Notes under the pieces: generated by a model
What the model saw: the letters and a program-made list of their open reading frames with translations, nothing else
The model's database searches: none
What the model was told of the DNA's origin: nothing
Origin: Campylobacter sp. RM16189
Lineage (GTDB): Bacteria > Campylobacterota > Campylobacteria > Campylobacterales > Campylobacteraceae
Assembly: GCF_012978815.1 (NCBI RefSeq)
Contig: NZ_LIWR01000007.1
Location: 42,919 to 106,918 of the forward strand
Reading direction: 5' to 3'
Length of the DNA: 64,000 nucleotides
Made by a program: the position numbers and the translations under genes
Shown here: one piece after another, positions 1 to 8,253 of the stretch
Layout: each line of letters begins with the position of its first letter
How positions within the stretch are numbered: position 1 is the stretch's first letter

Positions 1-456
1 GTTTTCGTAGGGCTTTGCAGGGCGGTTGGCATACCTGCTAGAGAGCTCTTTGGCATAAGAGTCGGTCAAAGCAGATTTTCAAACGAGATGGGCAAGGCGG
101 ATGAAAACGGACTTGCTAAAATTTCAGGCGGACAGCATTGTAGAGCGGAATTTTATCTTAAAGGATACGGCTGGATACCCGTAGATCCTGCCGATGTTAC
201 TAAAGTGCGTCTAGGTGAAAAGCTAAGCAATAGCGATGAGAAATTAAACAAAATTCGCGAATATCTCTTTGGTAACTGGGAGATGTGCTGGGTAGGCTTT
301 AACTACGGACGCGACTTCATCTTGAAGCCCGAGCCTGAGCAAATCCCGCTAAATAACTTCGGCTATCCGTATGCGGAAACTGACGGAAATACGGCAAATT
401 ATTATTCGCCACAAGATTTTAGCTACGACTATACCGCACAAGAGTTAAAAGCTTGA
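1..456 (+). CDS. Transglutaminase-like domain protein, 3' part
   Basis: The reading frame is open from base 1, so the gene begins before the window and only the last 151 codons are present. The visible part has the pattern of bacterial transglutaminase-like (cysteine-protease fold) proteins: a GIPAR segment (about residues 11-15 of the fragment), then HCRAEFY, GYGWIPVDPAD with the conserved histidine and aspartate, and a Trp/Asn-rich tail. The catalytic cysteine would lie just upstream of the window. The natural substrate cannot be told; the family includes periplasmic proteases and protein cross-linkers. The stop overlaps the TTG start of the next gene, suggesting co-transcription. Confidence 0.8.
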   Translation, partial: VFVGLCRAVGIPARELFGIRVGQSRFSNEMGKADENGLAKISGGQHCRAEFYLKGYGWIPVDPADVTKVRLGEKLSNSDEKLNKIREYLFGNWEMCWVGFNYGRDFILKPEPEQIPLNNFGYPYAETDGNTANYYSPQDFSYDYTAQELKA

Positions 457-776
457 GAAGTGTGTTTTTAGCCATCGCTTCGATAATAAGTGCTTTTGCG
501 GCTACACTTTGCTGCTTGCCGGCACTTGTTTTTTTGATATTTGGATCTACATTTACTCTTTTTGGTTTTGCCGAGCAGCTAAGCGAATTTAGAGGGATTT
601 TAAGTATTCTTGCCCTTGTTTGCTTGGCTCTTTCTATATTTTATTTTTTTAAAAAAGATAGAAGTTGCTCGCTTAAAAAAACAGGCAAAAAATGGCTTTT
701 GATATATGTTTTTTTAGCTGTTTTTGTGTTTATTTTGCTATCATATCCTGAAGTTTTGGGGGCTATCTATGCGTAA
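453..776 (+). CDS. MerT-like small membrane transport protein
   Basis: This is a 107-residue hydrophobic protein with about three membrane segments (roughly 4-24, 45-66, 82-104). A Cys-Cys pair in the first segment (LCCLPALV, about 19-26) is the hallmark of MerT-type mercuric ion transporters, where it passes the metal across the inner membrane. It starts with TTG overlapping the previous stop and runs 8 bases into the MerP-like gene. The pairing with a periplasmic metal-binding partner supports a MerT/MerP-like role. No mercuric reductase or MerR gene lies nearby, so the metal is uncertain. Confidence 0.65.
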   Translation: MRSVFLAIASIISAFAATLCCLPALVFLIFGSTFTLFGFAEQLSEFRGILSILALVCLALSIFYFFKKDRSCSLKKTGKKWLLIYVFLAVFVFILLSYPEVLGAIYA

Positions 777-1041
777 ATTTATCGCTCTTATCTTTCTTTG
801 CGCTTTTTCGTTTGCCGATCAAAAAGTTGTTATTTTGGTTGAGGAGATGCACTGTCCGCTTTGTACGGCTATGGTTAGAAAAGCGCTATTAAAAGTAGAT
901 GGCGTAAAAGAGGTAAAGGCTAGTTTGCGCGATAAGACGGCAGTTGTTAAAACGCTTAAAGATATAAGCGAGCAACAACTCTTAGACGCGGTAGCAACCA
1001 CAGGCTATAAAGGTAAGATAATAAACAACTTAAAGGAGTAG
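769..1041 (+). CDS. MerP-like periplasmic heavy-metal-binding protein
   Basis: A 90-residue protein with an N-terminal signal peptide (residues 1-17, ending FSFADQ) followed by one HMA domain. The metal site reads MHCPLC, a CxxC motif where MerP usually has TCAAC, and VDGVKEVKAS is the typical second element of the ferredoxin-like fold. The start at 769 is chosen over an upstream in-frame ATG at 724 because it begins the signal peptide. It overlaps the MerT-like gene by 8 bases. It probably picks up a soft metal in the periplasm and hands it to the MerT-like protein. Confidence 0.7.
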   Translation: MRKFIALIFLCAFSFADQKVVILVEEMHCPLCTAMVRKALLKVDGVKEVKASLRDKTAVVKTLKDISEQQLLDAVATTGYKGKIINNLKE

Positions 1042-1043
1042 AA

Positions 1044-2321
1044 ATGCAAAAAAATGACGTTATGAGCGACTTTAAAAAGCTTTGCGAAATTCCTCATTGT
1101 AGCTATGAGACAGAACAGATGAGAGAATTCTTGGTAGAATTTGCCAAATCTCAAGGCTTTAATGTAGATGTGGACGAGCTTGGAAATATACACGCTCACA
1201 AAGGAAATCCTAAAATTTGCCTTCAAAGCCACTATGATATGGTTTGCGTAGGTGCTGCTCCAAAGCTAGAGCTTATCGAAGAAAACGGGATTTTAAGAGC
1301 TAAAAACTCAACTTTAGGTGCAGATAACGGCATAGGCGTAGCCATGATGATGGGTGCGATGAGAGAGTTTGCGAATTTAGAGTGTCTGTTTACAAATGAT
1401 GAAGAGGTTGGGCTTGTAGGCGCAAACGGATTTAAAAGTAAGATTATCGCTCCAAATTTGTTAAATTTAGACAGCGAAGAAGATGATCGTGTGACTTTAG
1501 GCTGCGCAGGCGGTATAAACGTAAGCGCAAAGGTAAGCGATGAAAAAGTTAAAAAAAGCGGAAAAGTTTATGAAGTAAGCGTTACCGGACTTCCGGGTGG
1601 TCACTCGGGTAATGAAATTCATAAAAACATCCCAAGCTCCATAAAGATAATCGGCAAATTTTTAGCCGAAAACGGTTGTGAGCTGATCAGCCTTGACTTT
1701 GGCGAAAGAAGCAACTCTATCCCTGCAAATGCAAGATGTAAGGTGCTTTGCGCGCAAGAGCTAAAATCAGACGGCCTTGTAGAAGTAGTTGCTCTTAATG
1801 AAGATAGTGCCGAGGTGCTGGCTCACAGCGGTAAAATTTTAGCCCTTATCAACTCATTCCCGCAAGGCGTAAGAAGCTATAATGTCGAGCTAAATATGGT
1901 AAATAACAGCATAAATCTCTCAACCGTCAAGCAAAAAGATGGCTTGGTGGAATTTGACTTCTTCGGAAGAGCTATGACTAGAGAAGGGCTTGATATCGTA
2001 GGTTTTGAGACTAAGACTTTAGCTGATGCTCTTGGCTTTGACGTTAGCGTAAGGGACCGCTCGGCTAACTGGAGTCCGTCGATTAGCGAGTTTAGCGAAG
2101 TAGTGCTTGAAGAGCTTAAGAAATTTAAGCCTGAAGCTAAATTTTCAGCCGTTCATGCCGGACTTGAATGCGGAATTTTAGTAAGCAAGCAACCGAGCCT
2201 TGAAGCTTGCTCTATCGGACCGAACATCCACTCGCCTCACTCGGTAAACGAGCACTGCGAGATAGAGTCGGTTGAGATGATGGATAAGGTCGTTAGAAAT
2301 ATAGTTGCACGTATGCAGTAG
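1044..2321 (+). CDS. pepD: Aminoacyl-histidine dipeptidase PepD-like (M20 family)
   Basis: A 425-residue cytosolic di-zinc peptidase of the M20C (Xaa-His dipeptidase, PepD) type. Visible family elements are SHYDMV (H-x-D zinc ligands, about 78-83), TLGADNGIG with a zinc aspartate (about 98-106), TNDEEVGLVGANG with the catalytic glutamate (about 120-132), NLDSEED, the lid-domain GLPGGHSGNE (about 187-196), and C-terminal HAGLECG and PNIHSPHS histidines. It is shorter than the E. coli enzyme (about 485 residues), but all catalytic blocks are present. An AAGGAG site precedes the ATG by 4-5 bases. It follows the MerP-like gene by two bases and probably shares its transcript. Confidence 0.85.
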   Translation: MQKNDVMSDFKKLCEIPHCSYETEQMREFLVEFAKSQGFNVDVDELGNIHAHKGNPKICLQSHYDMVCVGAAPKLELIEENGILRAKNSTLGADNGIGVAMMMGAMREFANLECLFTNDEEVGLVGANGFKSKIIAPNLLNLDSEEDDRVTLGCAGGINVSAKVSDEKVKKSGKVYEVSVTGLPGGHSGNEIHKNIPSSIKIIGKFLAENGCELISLDFGERSNSIPANARCKVLCAQELKSDGLVEVVALNEDSAEVLAHSGKILALINSFPQGVRSYNVELNMVNNSINLSTVKQKDGLVEFDFFGRAMTREGLDIVGFETKTLADALGFDVSVRDRSANWSPSISEFSEVVLEELKKFKPEAKFSAVHAGLECGILVSKQPSLEACSIGPNIHSPHSVNEHCEIESVEMMDKVVRNIVARMQ

Positions 2322-2348
2322 ATTTTTGCATATTAATTAATAATTTTA

Positions 2349-2384
2349 AGTGCAAATCAGTCATGATATGGTTTGATTTGCACT
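2349..2384. terminator. Inverted repeat between convergent pepD and nth
   Basis: AGTGCAAATCA (2349-2359) pairs with TGATTTGCACT (2374-2384), an 11-bp perfect stem with a 14-base loop. It lies between two convergent genes and has A/T-rich flanks on both sides, so it may stop transcription in both directions. The T-run is weak on the plus side (CCTTAAATTTT). Confidence 0.55.
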
Positions 2385-2393
2385 CCTTAAATT

Positions 2394-3026
2394 TTAAATT
2401 CTCTTATCCTTGCTTTTACAAAGCTCACTCATAAAGCACTCTTCACACTTTGGTTTAACCGCTTTGCAGGTATATCGGCCAAATAAGACCATAGCTTGAT
2501 GAAGTATATTTAGATCAGTTTTAAAAGCCTTGGTTAGATCTATTTCTACGGCTTCAGGAGTCTTAGCGCTGCTTAAACCAAGTCTATGAGAGACTCTAAA
2601 TACATGGGTGTCCACAGCCATTAAATTTTCGCCGTTATGCTCTATAAGTACTACATGAGCGGTCTTTTGTCCGACTCCGGCAAGACTTACCAGATCTTTT
2701 TCGTTTAATGGAATCTCTCCGCCGAAATTTTCCATAACACTTTTTGCCATTTTGATTAAATTTTCAGCCTTGTTGTTAAAGAAGCTGCAACTTTGTATCA
2801 GCATCTTTACGCTCGCCAAATTTGCATTTGCCATTGAATTTATATCGGGATATGCCTTAAAAAGCTCAGGTGTTATTAGATTTACTCTCTTGTCGGTGCA
2901 TTGTGCAGATAGCATCACACATACTATGAGTTCATATAGGTTTCTAAACTGAAGTTCGCTTCTTGCGTTTTCAAAATTTGCTAAAAATTTATTTTTTATA
3001 TTTTGTATATCTTTTTTCGTTCTCAA
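2394..3026 (-). CDS. nth: Endonuclease III (DNA glycosylase/AP lyase)
   Basis: A 210-residue base-excision repair enzyme that removes oxidised pyrimidines and nicks the abasic site. The helix-hairpin-helix LAGVGQKTAHVV (about 115-126) carries the catalytic lysine. AVDTHVFRVSHRLG holds the catalytic aspartate. The C-terminal [4Fe-4S] loop has the exact C-x6-C-x2-C-x5-C spacing (CKAVKPKCEECFMSELC). Its length matches the E. coli protein (211). It lies divergent to peb4, the order also seen in C. jejuni. Confidence 0.95.
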   Translation of the reverse strand: MRTKKDIQNIKNKFLANFENARSELQFRNLYELIVCVMLSAQCTDKRVNLITPELFKAYPDINSMANANLASVKMLIQSCSFFNNKAENLIKMAKSVMENFGGEIPLNEKDLVSLAGVGQKTAHVVLIEHNGENLMAVDTHVFRVSHRLGLSSAKTPEAVEIDLTKAFKTDLNILHQAMVLFGRYTCKAVKPKCEECFMSELCKSKDKRI

Positions 3027-3094
3027 TGATATTACTCAGCCTTTTTAGTTTAAAATTTCAATGAATTATAACCTATTCTTAACAACTTTCTTGG

Positions 3095-3100
3095 TATAAT
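3095..3100 (+). promoter_or_regulatory. Probable sigma-70 -10 box of peb4
   Basis: TATAAT preceded by TTGG lies 29 bases upstream of the peb4 start. No convincing -35 hexamer is seen, which is usual for sigma-70 promoters in Campylobacter, where the -35 element is weak or absent. Confidence 0.5.
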
Positions 3101-3129
3101 CGAGCGTAAATTTTTTTAAAAGGATTCGC

Positions 3130-3945
3130 ATGATGAATAAGGTTTTGTTTGGAGCTTTGAGTTTAGCGGCTGCTATGAGCCTAAATGCAGCTGTTTATGC
3201 AACTGTTGATGGTATGAATATAGAAGAAAAAGATGTGCAACTTACACTTGGTGCTATGCCTGGAGTAACTATTGAACAACTTCCTAAAGATACTCAAAAA
3301 AAGGTAATAGACGAGACTATAGCTAGAAAGCTTCTTACTAAAGAGGCTAAAAAAAGCGGAATAGAGAAAGATAGCGAATATAAAAATGCTATAGAGACTT
3401 TAAAAGACAATGTAGCGCTAGATGTTTGGATGAGAAAAATTTTTAACGATATTAAAGTAAGCGAAAAAGATGTGAAGGATTTTTACGATAAAAATAAAGA
3501 TCAATTTGCAGAGCCTGCACAAGCTAAAGCTAAACATATTTTAGTATCTGCTGAAAAAGATGCAGTTGATATAATAAATCAGCTAAAAGGTCTAAAAGGA
3601 GATGCTTTAGTTAAAAAATTTGAAGAGATAGCCAAAGCTAAATCAATAGATCCCGGTTCAGGCGCTAACGGCGGTGAGCTAGGCTGGTTTGGTCAATCTC
3701 AAATGGTAAAACCATTCGCAGATGCTGCTTTTGCACTTAAGAAAGGTGAAATTACAACAAAACCTGTTCAAACACAGTTTGGTTATCACGTAATATTTAA
3801 AGAGGACTCTAAAAATGCAGGAACAGCTACTCTTAATGAGGTTAAAGGCCACATCGAGAGTAATTTAAAAATGGAAAAATTTAGAGACGAGATGAAAAAA
3901 CGTGGCGATGATCTTCGCGCTAAAGCAAAAGTTGAATATAAATAA
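3130..3945 (+). CDS. peb4: PEB4-type periplasmic peptidyl-prolyl isomerase/chaperone
   Basis: A 271-residue protein of the SurA/PrsA type. It has a signal peptide (about 1-20, ending LNAAVYA), an N-terminal chaperone domain, and a parvulin domain from about residue 133, visible as AKAKHILV, GGELGWFGQSQMVKPF and TQFGYHVI. In C. jejuni this protein (PEB4/Cbf2) helps outer-membrane proteins fold and supports adhesion. The gene begins ATG ATG after an AAAAGGA ribosome site. It sits between nth and fba exactly as in C. jejuni, which supports the name. Confidence 0.9.
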   Translation: MMNKVLFGALSLAAAMSLNAAVYATVDGMNIEEKDVQLTLGAMPGVTIEQLPKDTQKKVIDETIARKLLTKEAKKSGIEKDSEYKNAIETLKDNVALDVWMRKIFNDIKVSEKDVKDFYDKNKDQFAEPAQAKAKHILVSAEKDAVDIINQLKGLKGDALVKKFEEIAKAKSIDPGSGANGGELGWFGQSQMVKPFADAAFALKKGEITTKPVQTQFGYHVIFKEDSKNAGTATLNEVKGHIESNLKMEKFRDEMKKRGDDLRAKAKVEYK

Positions 3946-3962
3946 TTAAAAAGAGGTGCAAA

Positions 3963-5027
3963 ATGGGTGTTTTGGATATCGTAAAGCCAGGAGTTTTGGT
4001 AGGAGATGATGTTAATAAACTTTATGAATATGCTAAAAGCGAAGGGTTTGCGATCCCTGCGGTAAATGTTGTAGGAAGTAATTCGGTAAATGCAGTATTA
4101 GAAGCCGCAAAGACAGCTAAAGCACCTGTTATTATTCAGTTTTCAAACGGTGGAGCCGGATTTTATGCTGGTAAGGCCTGTGAAAATGCAGCCGTTCTTG
4201 GAGCGGTTGCAGGAGCGCAACATGTGCATTTATTGGCTAAGCATTACGGTGTGCCTGTAATCCTTCATACTGATCATGCCGCAAAAAAATTGCTCCCATG
4301 GATAGATGAACTTATTAAATTTAGCCGTGAATATAAGAAATTTCACGGCAAACCACTTTTTAGCTCTCATATGCTTGATCTTAGCGAAGAGAGTTTAGAA
4401 GAAAATATCTCAATTTGCGAAAAATACTTAAAAGAGCTTAGCGAACTAGGAATTAGTCTAGAAATCGAGCTTGGAGTAACCGGCGGGGAAGAAGACGGTG
4501 TCGATAATACTGGCGTAGATAATGCTCTTTTATACACACAACCTGAAGATGTGGCTCTTGCTTACGAAAGACTTGGCAAGATAAGCGATAAATTTAGCAT
4601 TGCGGCCAGCTTTGGTAATGTTCATGGAGTTTATAAGCCAGGAAATGTGGTGTTAAGACCTGAAATATTAAAAAATTCTCAGGAATTTGTTAGTAAAAAA
4701 TTTAACACAACTTGCAAAAAACCTGTAAATTTCGTATTTCACGGTGGAAGTGGAAGTGAGTTAAAAGATATTAAAGATGCTGTTAGCTACGGTGTAATTA
4801 AGATGAACATAGATACCGATACTCAGTGGGCGTTTTGGGATGGAGTGAGGGAATATGAACTAAAAAATAGAGCCTATTTGCAAGGTCAAATAGGAAATCC
4901 TGAAGGTGATGATAAACCTAATAAAAAATATTATGATCCTAGAAAATGGCTAAGAGGCGGAGAAGAGTCTATGGTGAAACGCCTACTTACAGCATTTGAG
5001 GATTTAAACTGCTTGAATAGAAATTAA
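3963..5027 (+). CDS. fba: Fructose-bisphosphate aldolase, class II
   Basis: A 354-residue zinc-dependent class IIA aldolase of gluconeogenesis/glycolysis. Zinc and catalytic residues are visible in HTDHAAKK (about 107-114; catalytic Asp and zinc His), SSHMLDLSEE, LEIELGVTGGEEDGV (zinc Glu), FGNVHGVY (zinc His) and NFVFHGGSGS (zinc His, phosphate loop), followed by KMNIDTDTQWA. Its length matches the E. coli enzyme. It has an AAGAGG ribosome site and follows peb4 by 17 bases, so the two are probably co-transcribed. Confidence 0.95.
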   Translation: MGVLDIVKPGVLVGDDVNKLYEYAKSEGFAIPAVNVVGSNSVNAVLEAAKTAKAPVIIQFSNGGAGFYAGKACENAAVLGAVAGAQHVHLLAKHYGVPVILHTDHAAKKLLPWIDELIKFSREYKKFHGKPLFSSHMLDLSEESLEENISICEKYLKELSELGISLEIELGVTGGEEDGVDNTGVDNALLYTQPEDVALAYERLGKISDKFSIAASFGNVHGVYKPGNVVLRPEILKNSQEFVSKKFNTTCKKPVNFVFHGGSGSELKDIKDAVSYGVIKMNIDTDTQWAFWDGVREYELKNRAYLQGQIGNPEGDDKPNKKYYDPRKWLRGGEESMVKRLLTAFEDLNCLNRN

Positions 5028-5035
5028 GGTTGTAT

Positions 5036-6361
5036 ATGGGTTTAAAAAACGATACCTTAGCCGAACTTGCTCTGCCTGAAGCGCAGAATAGAAAGTCGGC
5101 TCTGGTATATTTAAAAATAGTATTTTTGCCGATTGCTATATATGTTATTGTTCTTCTTGGTTATTTTAAAGTTATAGATTTTAAAGTGGGTCTTCATACT
5201 GTCATAATGATGGGTATAATACTTTTTATCGCTTTGATTTTTGCTAAAAACAGCGCCGAGCTTGCCTATTGTCACTTTGAGCAAAGTGGAGCTGATTTTA
5301 AGAGAAATTTAAAAGAGTATATTATCAAACATCTCTTGGTGATCGGAAAAGATACGAAGTCAAACGCTAGTTTCGATGATTTTGTAGAGTATTATACTAG
5401 AAATTTAAGAAATGAAAATTTTGCTTCAGTGGGTGCTGGCATCTTTCCTATGTTTGGAATTTTGGGAACATTTATAAGTATAGCTTTATCTATGCCTGAG
5501 TTTAACTCATCAAATACTATTGGGCTTGAAAAAGAGATTTCAATGCTTTTAAGTGGCGTTGCTACCGCATTTTATGTCTCAATTTACGGAATATTCTTAG
5601 CTCTTTGGTGGATATTTTTTGAAAAATACGGAATGAGTCGTTTTGAAATTTTAGTTAGAAGACAAAAGAATTCTACAAGTTCGTTTTTTTGGACTAAAGA
5701 AGAGATTGATAGAAGATTTTTGCAAGAAAATTTAAGCCATTTTGAAAAGATAGGTGTAATATTTGAGCATGTAAGCAATCAAGAATTTTTTGCAGAACTT
5801 AATAAGACTATAGATAATAAATTTAAAGTATTTAGCGATATTGTAAAAACAGAGGGAGATGCTGTAAAACTTAGCAGCGAACATATAAAACAGACCATGA
5901 CAGCCCTTTTAAAATCCTCAAAAGATCAAAGGGATCTAGTTAAAATTCATGCCGAAATTTTAAATGTTATCAACAAATTTAATATCAATATCAAAGATAT
6001 GCAGATGAAATTTTCAGAGCAGTATAATAAGCTTTATGATGTAGGAAATGAGCGCATATTAAAGCTTGAAAAAAGCGTTATAGATTTAGAAAATAATATT
6101 AAAAATTTCAACACCTCACTTAATACTTTTAGCGATGAGATATTGGAAAAACAAAAACAAGCTATGGATGGATTTAAGACTAGCCTAATAGAAGGAATGA
6201 GTGCTTTTAAAGAGGCTTTTAATGAAGAAAATATAGCCTATGATGACAATATAAATCTTATTAATGAGCTAAAACAGGATATTGACGAGCTTGATAAAGA
6301 AGCAAGTGAGATCTTGCAAACAATAGAAAAAGCAAGCATGTTAAATGAAGATAAGAAATAG
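5036..6361 (+). CDS. MotA/TolQ/ExbB-type membrane protein with long cytoplasmic tail
   Basis: A 441-residue proton-channel-type subunit. Four membrane segments are seen at about 24-46, 53-70, 132-152 (FPMFGILGTFISI, the conserved MotA/ExbB helix) and 171-195. After these comes a helical, coiled-coil-rich tail of about 240 residues. The ATG at 5036 has an AAGG site 6 bases upstream and is preferred to the in-frame TTG at 5030. It overlaps by 17 bases the gene for an OmpA-domain partner with a MotB-like plug region. The architecture resembles ZorA of Zorya defence systems, but no ZorC/D/E is near. The same pair follows fba in C. jejuni (Cj0598/Cj0599), so a housekeeping envelope role is more likely. 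Confidence 0.75.
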   Translation: MGLKNDTLAELALPEAQNRKSALVYLKIVFLPIAIYVIVLLGYFKVIDFKVGLHTVIMMGIILFIALIFAKNSAELAYCHFEQSGADFKRNLKEYIIKHLLVIGKDTKSNASFDDFVEYYTRNLRNENFASVGAGIFPMFGILGTFISIALSMPEFNSSNTIGLEKEISMLLSGVATAFYVSIYGIFLALWWIFFEKYGMSRFEILVRRQKNSTSSFFWTKEEIDRRFLQENLSHFEKIGVIFEHVSNQEFFAELNKTIDNKFKVFSDIVKTEGDAVKLSSEHIKQTMTALLKSSKDQRDLVKIHAEILNVINKFNINIKDMQMKFSEQYNKLYDVGNERILKLEKSVIDLENNIKNFNTSLNTFSDEILEKQKQAMDGFKTSLIEGMSAFKEAFNEENIAYDDNINLINELKQDIDELDKEASEILQTIEKASMLNEDKK

Positions 6362-7412
6362 CGAACAAAACGGAGATCAGACCTTTTGGGTATCTTATGC
6401 CGATTTAATGGCTGGGCTTATGTTTGTCTTTATGCTTATAATAGGAGCAGTTGTCGTTAAATATGTTTTAACCCAAAGCGATCTGATAAAACTTCAGTCA
6501 AATTTAAAAGAACAAGAGAGAAATATCACAATATCTCAAAATGAACTAAAACAACAAGAGAAGATAATACAAGAAATTTTTGTAAATTTAAATGCCGCAA
6601 AGAGTGAAAACAGAGAGCTTGTAGATATAAATCAGATAGTAAAAGAGCAGCTAGAAGCCACAAAGGCTCAAAAAGATAAACTCGAAAGTATAACCTCTTC
6701 CTATGAAAATAGGCTTGATGATGCAAATAAGACTATTTTAGATCTAAGTCTTGAACTTTCTAAAACATTGCAAACCCTAAATCAAAAAGAGATACAGATA
6801 AATGAGTTGTTGTCAAATTTAAAACTAGAAAATTCCAGATACTTTGCCTTGGAGTCTGATTATAACGATACTAAAAACAAGATAAAAAATATTAGCTTAC
6901 TTCGCTCAAATGTAATATCGAATTTAAAAGATAAGCTTGGAAGTAAGGTAAATATAGATCCGGCATCCGGTGTAGTCGCACTTCCTGACTCTATACTTTT
7001 TGATACCGGCTCATACAAATTAAAAGAGAGCTCTAAAGAGCATCTAAAAGAGATATTGCAGAACTATTTTGAAGCTATTTTAAATAGTGAAGAGATATTA
7101 AAACATATAGATAAAATCGTTATAGAAGGACATACAAATTCTATAGGCAGCTATTTATATAACCTTGATCTATCTCAAAAAAGAGCTTATGAAGTGCTTC
7201 AGTTTATCTATTCTTGGAATAAAGATAAGAGACTTGAAGAGTATCTGATGGCAAGCGGGCGTAGTTTTAGCGATCTTGTTATTAAAGATGGTATGGAAGA
7301 TGTCGAAGCTTCAAAAAGAATTGAGATTAAAATTTCATTTTCGGACAAAGAGGCTATGCAAGAGATAGAGAAGTTTTTGGAGCAACAAAATAGAAAATAT
7401 TCACAAAATTAG
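6345..7412 (+). CDS. MotB/OmpA-type peptidoglycan-binding stator partner
   Basis: A 355-residue protein. A short cytoplasmic N-terminus is followed by one membrane helix (about 18-43) containing SYADLMAGLM, whose aspartate sits where MotB has its proton-binding Asp. Then come a coiled-coil periplasmic stretch (about 45-190) and a C-terminal OmpA-like domain (about 205-345; FDTGSYKLKESSK, VIEGHTNS, NLDLSQKRAYEV, ASGRSFSD). It is expected to pair with the MotA/ExbB-like product of the overlapping upstream gene and anchor it to the cell wall. It also resembles ZorB. Function is unknown. Confidence 0.75.
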   Translation: MKIRNSEQNGDQTFWVSYADLMAGLMFVFMLIIGAVVVKYVLTQSDLIKLQSNLKEQERNITISQNELKQQEKIIQEIFVNLNAAKSENRELVDINQIVKEQLEATKAQKDKLESITSSYENRLDDANKTILDLSLELSKTLQTLNQKEIQINELLSNLKLENSRYFALESDYNDTKNKIKNISLLRSNVISNLKDKLGSKVNIDPASGVVALPDSILFDTGSYKLKESSKEHLKEILQNYFEAILNSEEILKHIDKIVIEGHTNSIGSYLYNLDLSQKRAYEVLQFIYSWNKDKRLEEYLMASGRSFSDLVIKDGMEDVEASKRIEIKISFSDKEAMQEIEKFLEQQNRKYSQN

Positions 7413-8253
7413 CTTTAAGGGACTTCATTTTTATCTGCTTCGCGATGATCTGATAGGCGGAGAATTTAATGGAAATAAGGCCAGAAAACTTGAGTATTTT
7501 TTAAAAGCCGACTTAAGAGGTATCAAGAGAGTCGTAAGCTATGGTTCTAGCCAATCAAATGCGATGTATAGCTTAAGTTTATTTGCTAAAATAAAGGGGC
7601 TTGAGTTTTATTATGTGGTTTCAAGCTTAAACTCAAATTTAGCCGATAATCCGATCGGAAATTTTAAATTAGCACTTGAAAACGGAATGCAAATTTTTAT
7701 AGATAAAGATCGAGAACAAAAGGCAAGAGAGCTAGCAAGTAGCAAAGACTCTTTGCTTATAAACGAAGGAGTGTGGCAAAAAGAGGCCGAAATGGGCTTT
7801 ATCTCTCAAGCCAAAGAGATTGAGTCTTGGGCCAATAAACACTCTAAAATTTTTGATATTTTTTTGCCATCTGGCACCGGAACTAGTGCAGCATTTTTAG
7901 CTAAGCATATTAAATTTGATGTATTTACTTGTCCTTGTGTAGGAGACGTAAAATACCTAAAAAGCGAGATTTTGGCTCTAGATGCTAATTCAAAGGTTGA
8001 AATTTTAAATCCTCATAAAAAATATCACTATGGGGATTTAAAATTTGAGCTTTATGAAATTTGGCAAGAAATTTTAAAAGAAACAGGCATAGAGTTTGAT
8101 CTAATCTATGATCCTGTAGGGCTTTTGACACTTTTTGCAAATTTGGATAGATTTAAAAATGAAATTTTATATATCCATCAAGGTGGAATTTTAGGTAATA
8201 TTAGTCAAAAAATAAGATATGAAAGAAAGATAAAAATGAGGGAGATAAGATGA
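7390..8253 (+). CDS. PLP-dependent D-cysteine desulfhydrase/ACC deaminase-like protein, non-standard start
   Basis: The frame is open from 7369 to 8253, but the first ATG is at 7564, inside a conserved region. Upstream of it the frame encodes LLRDDLIGGEFNGNKARKLEYF, the family block whose Lys (GNKARK) binds PLP, followed by SYGSSQSNAM. The real protein must therefore start earlier, and no ATG, GTG or TTG exists there. ATA at 7390 (GGAG about 7 bases upstream) or ATT at 7399 are candidate rare starts; 7390 is used here. Later blocks (LPSGTGTSAAFLAK) fit the tryptophan-synthase-beta fold. It overlaps the OmpA-like gene and shares ATGA with hisD. A damaged 5' end is the alternative. Confidence 0.7.
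   Translation: MENIHKISFKGLHFYLLRDDLIGGEFNGNKARKLEYFLKADLRGIKRVVSYGSSQSNAMYSLSLFAKIKGLEFYYVVSSLNSNLADNPIGNFKLALENGMQIFIDKDREQKARELASSKDSLLINEGVWQKEAEMGFISQAKEIESWANKHSKIFDIFLPSGTGTSAAFLAKHIKFDVFTCPCVGDVKYLKSEILALDANSKVEILNPHKKYHYGDLKFELYEIWQEILKETGIEFDLIYDPVGLLTLFANLDRFKNEILYIHQGGILGNISQKIRYERKIKMREIR

Noticed and set aside
5036..7412. A complete Zorya defence system
   Set aside because: Only the stator-like pair is present; the flanks are fba and a PLP enzyme, with no ZorC/D/E, and the pair occupies a conserved housekeeping position.
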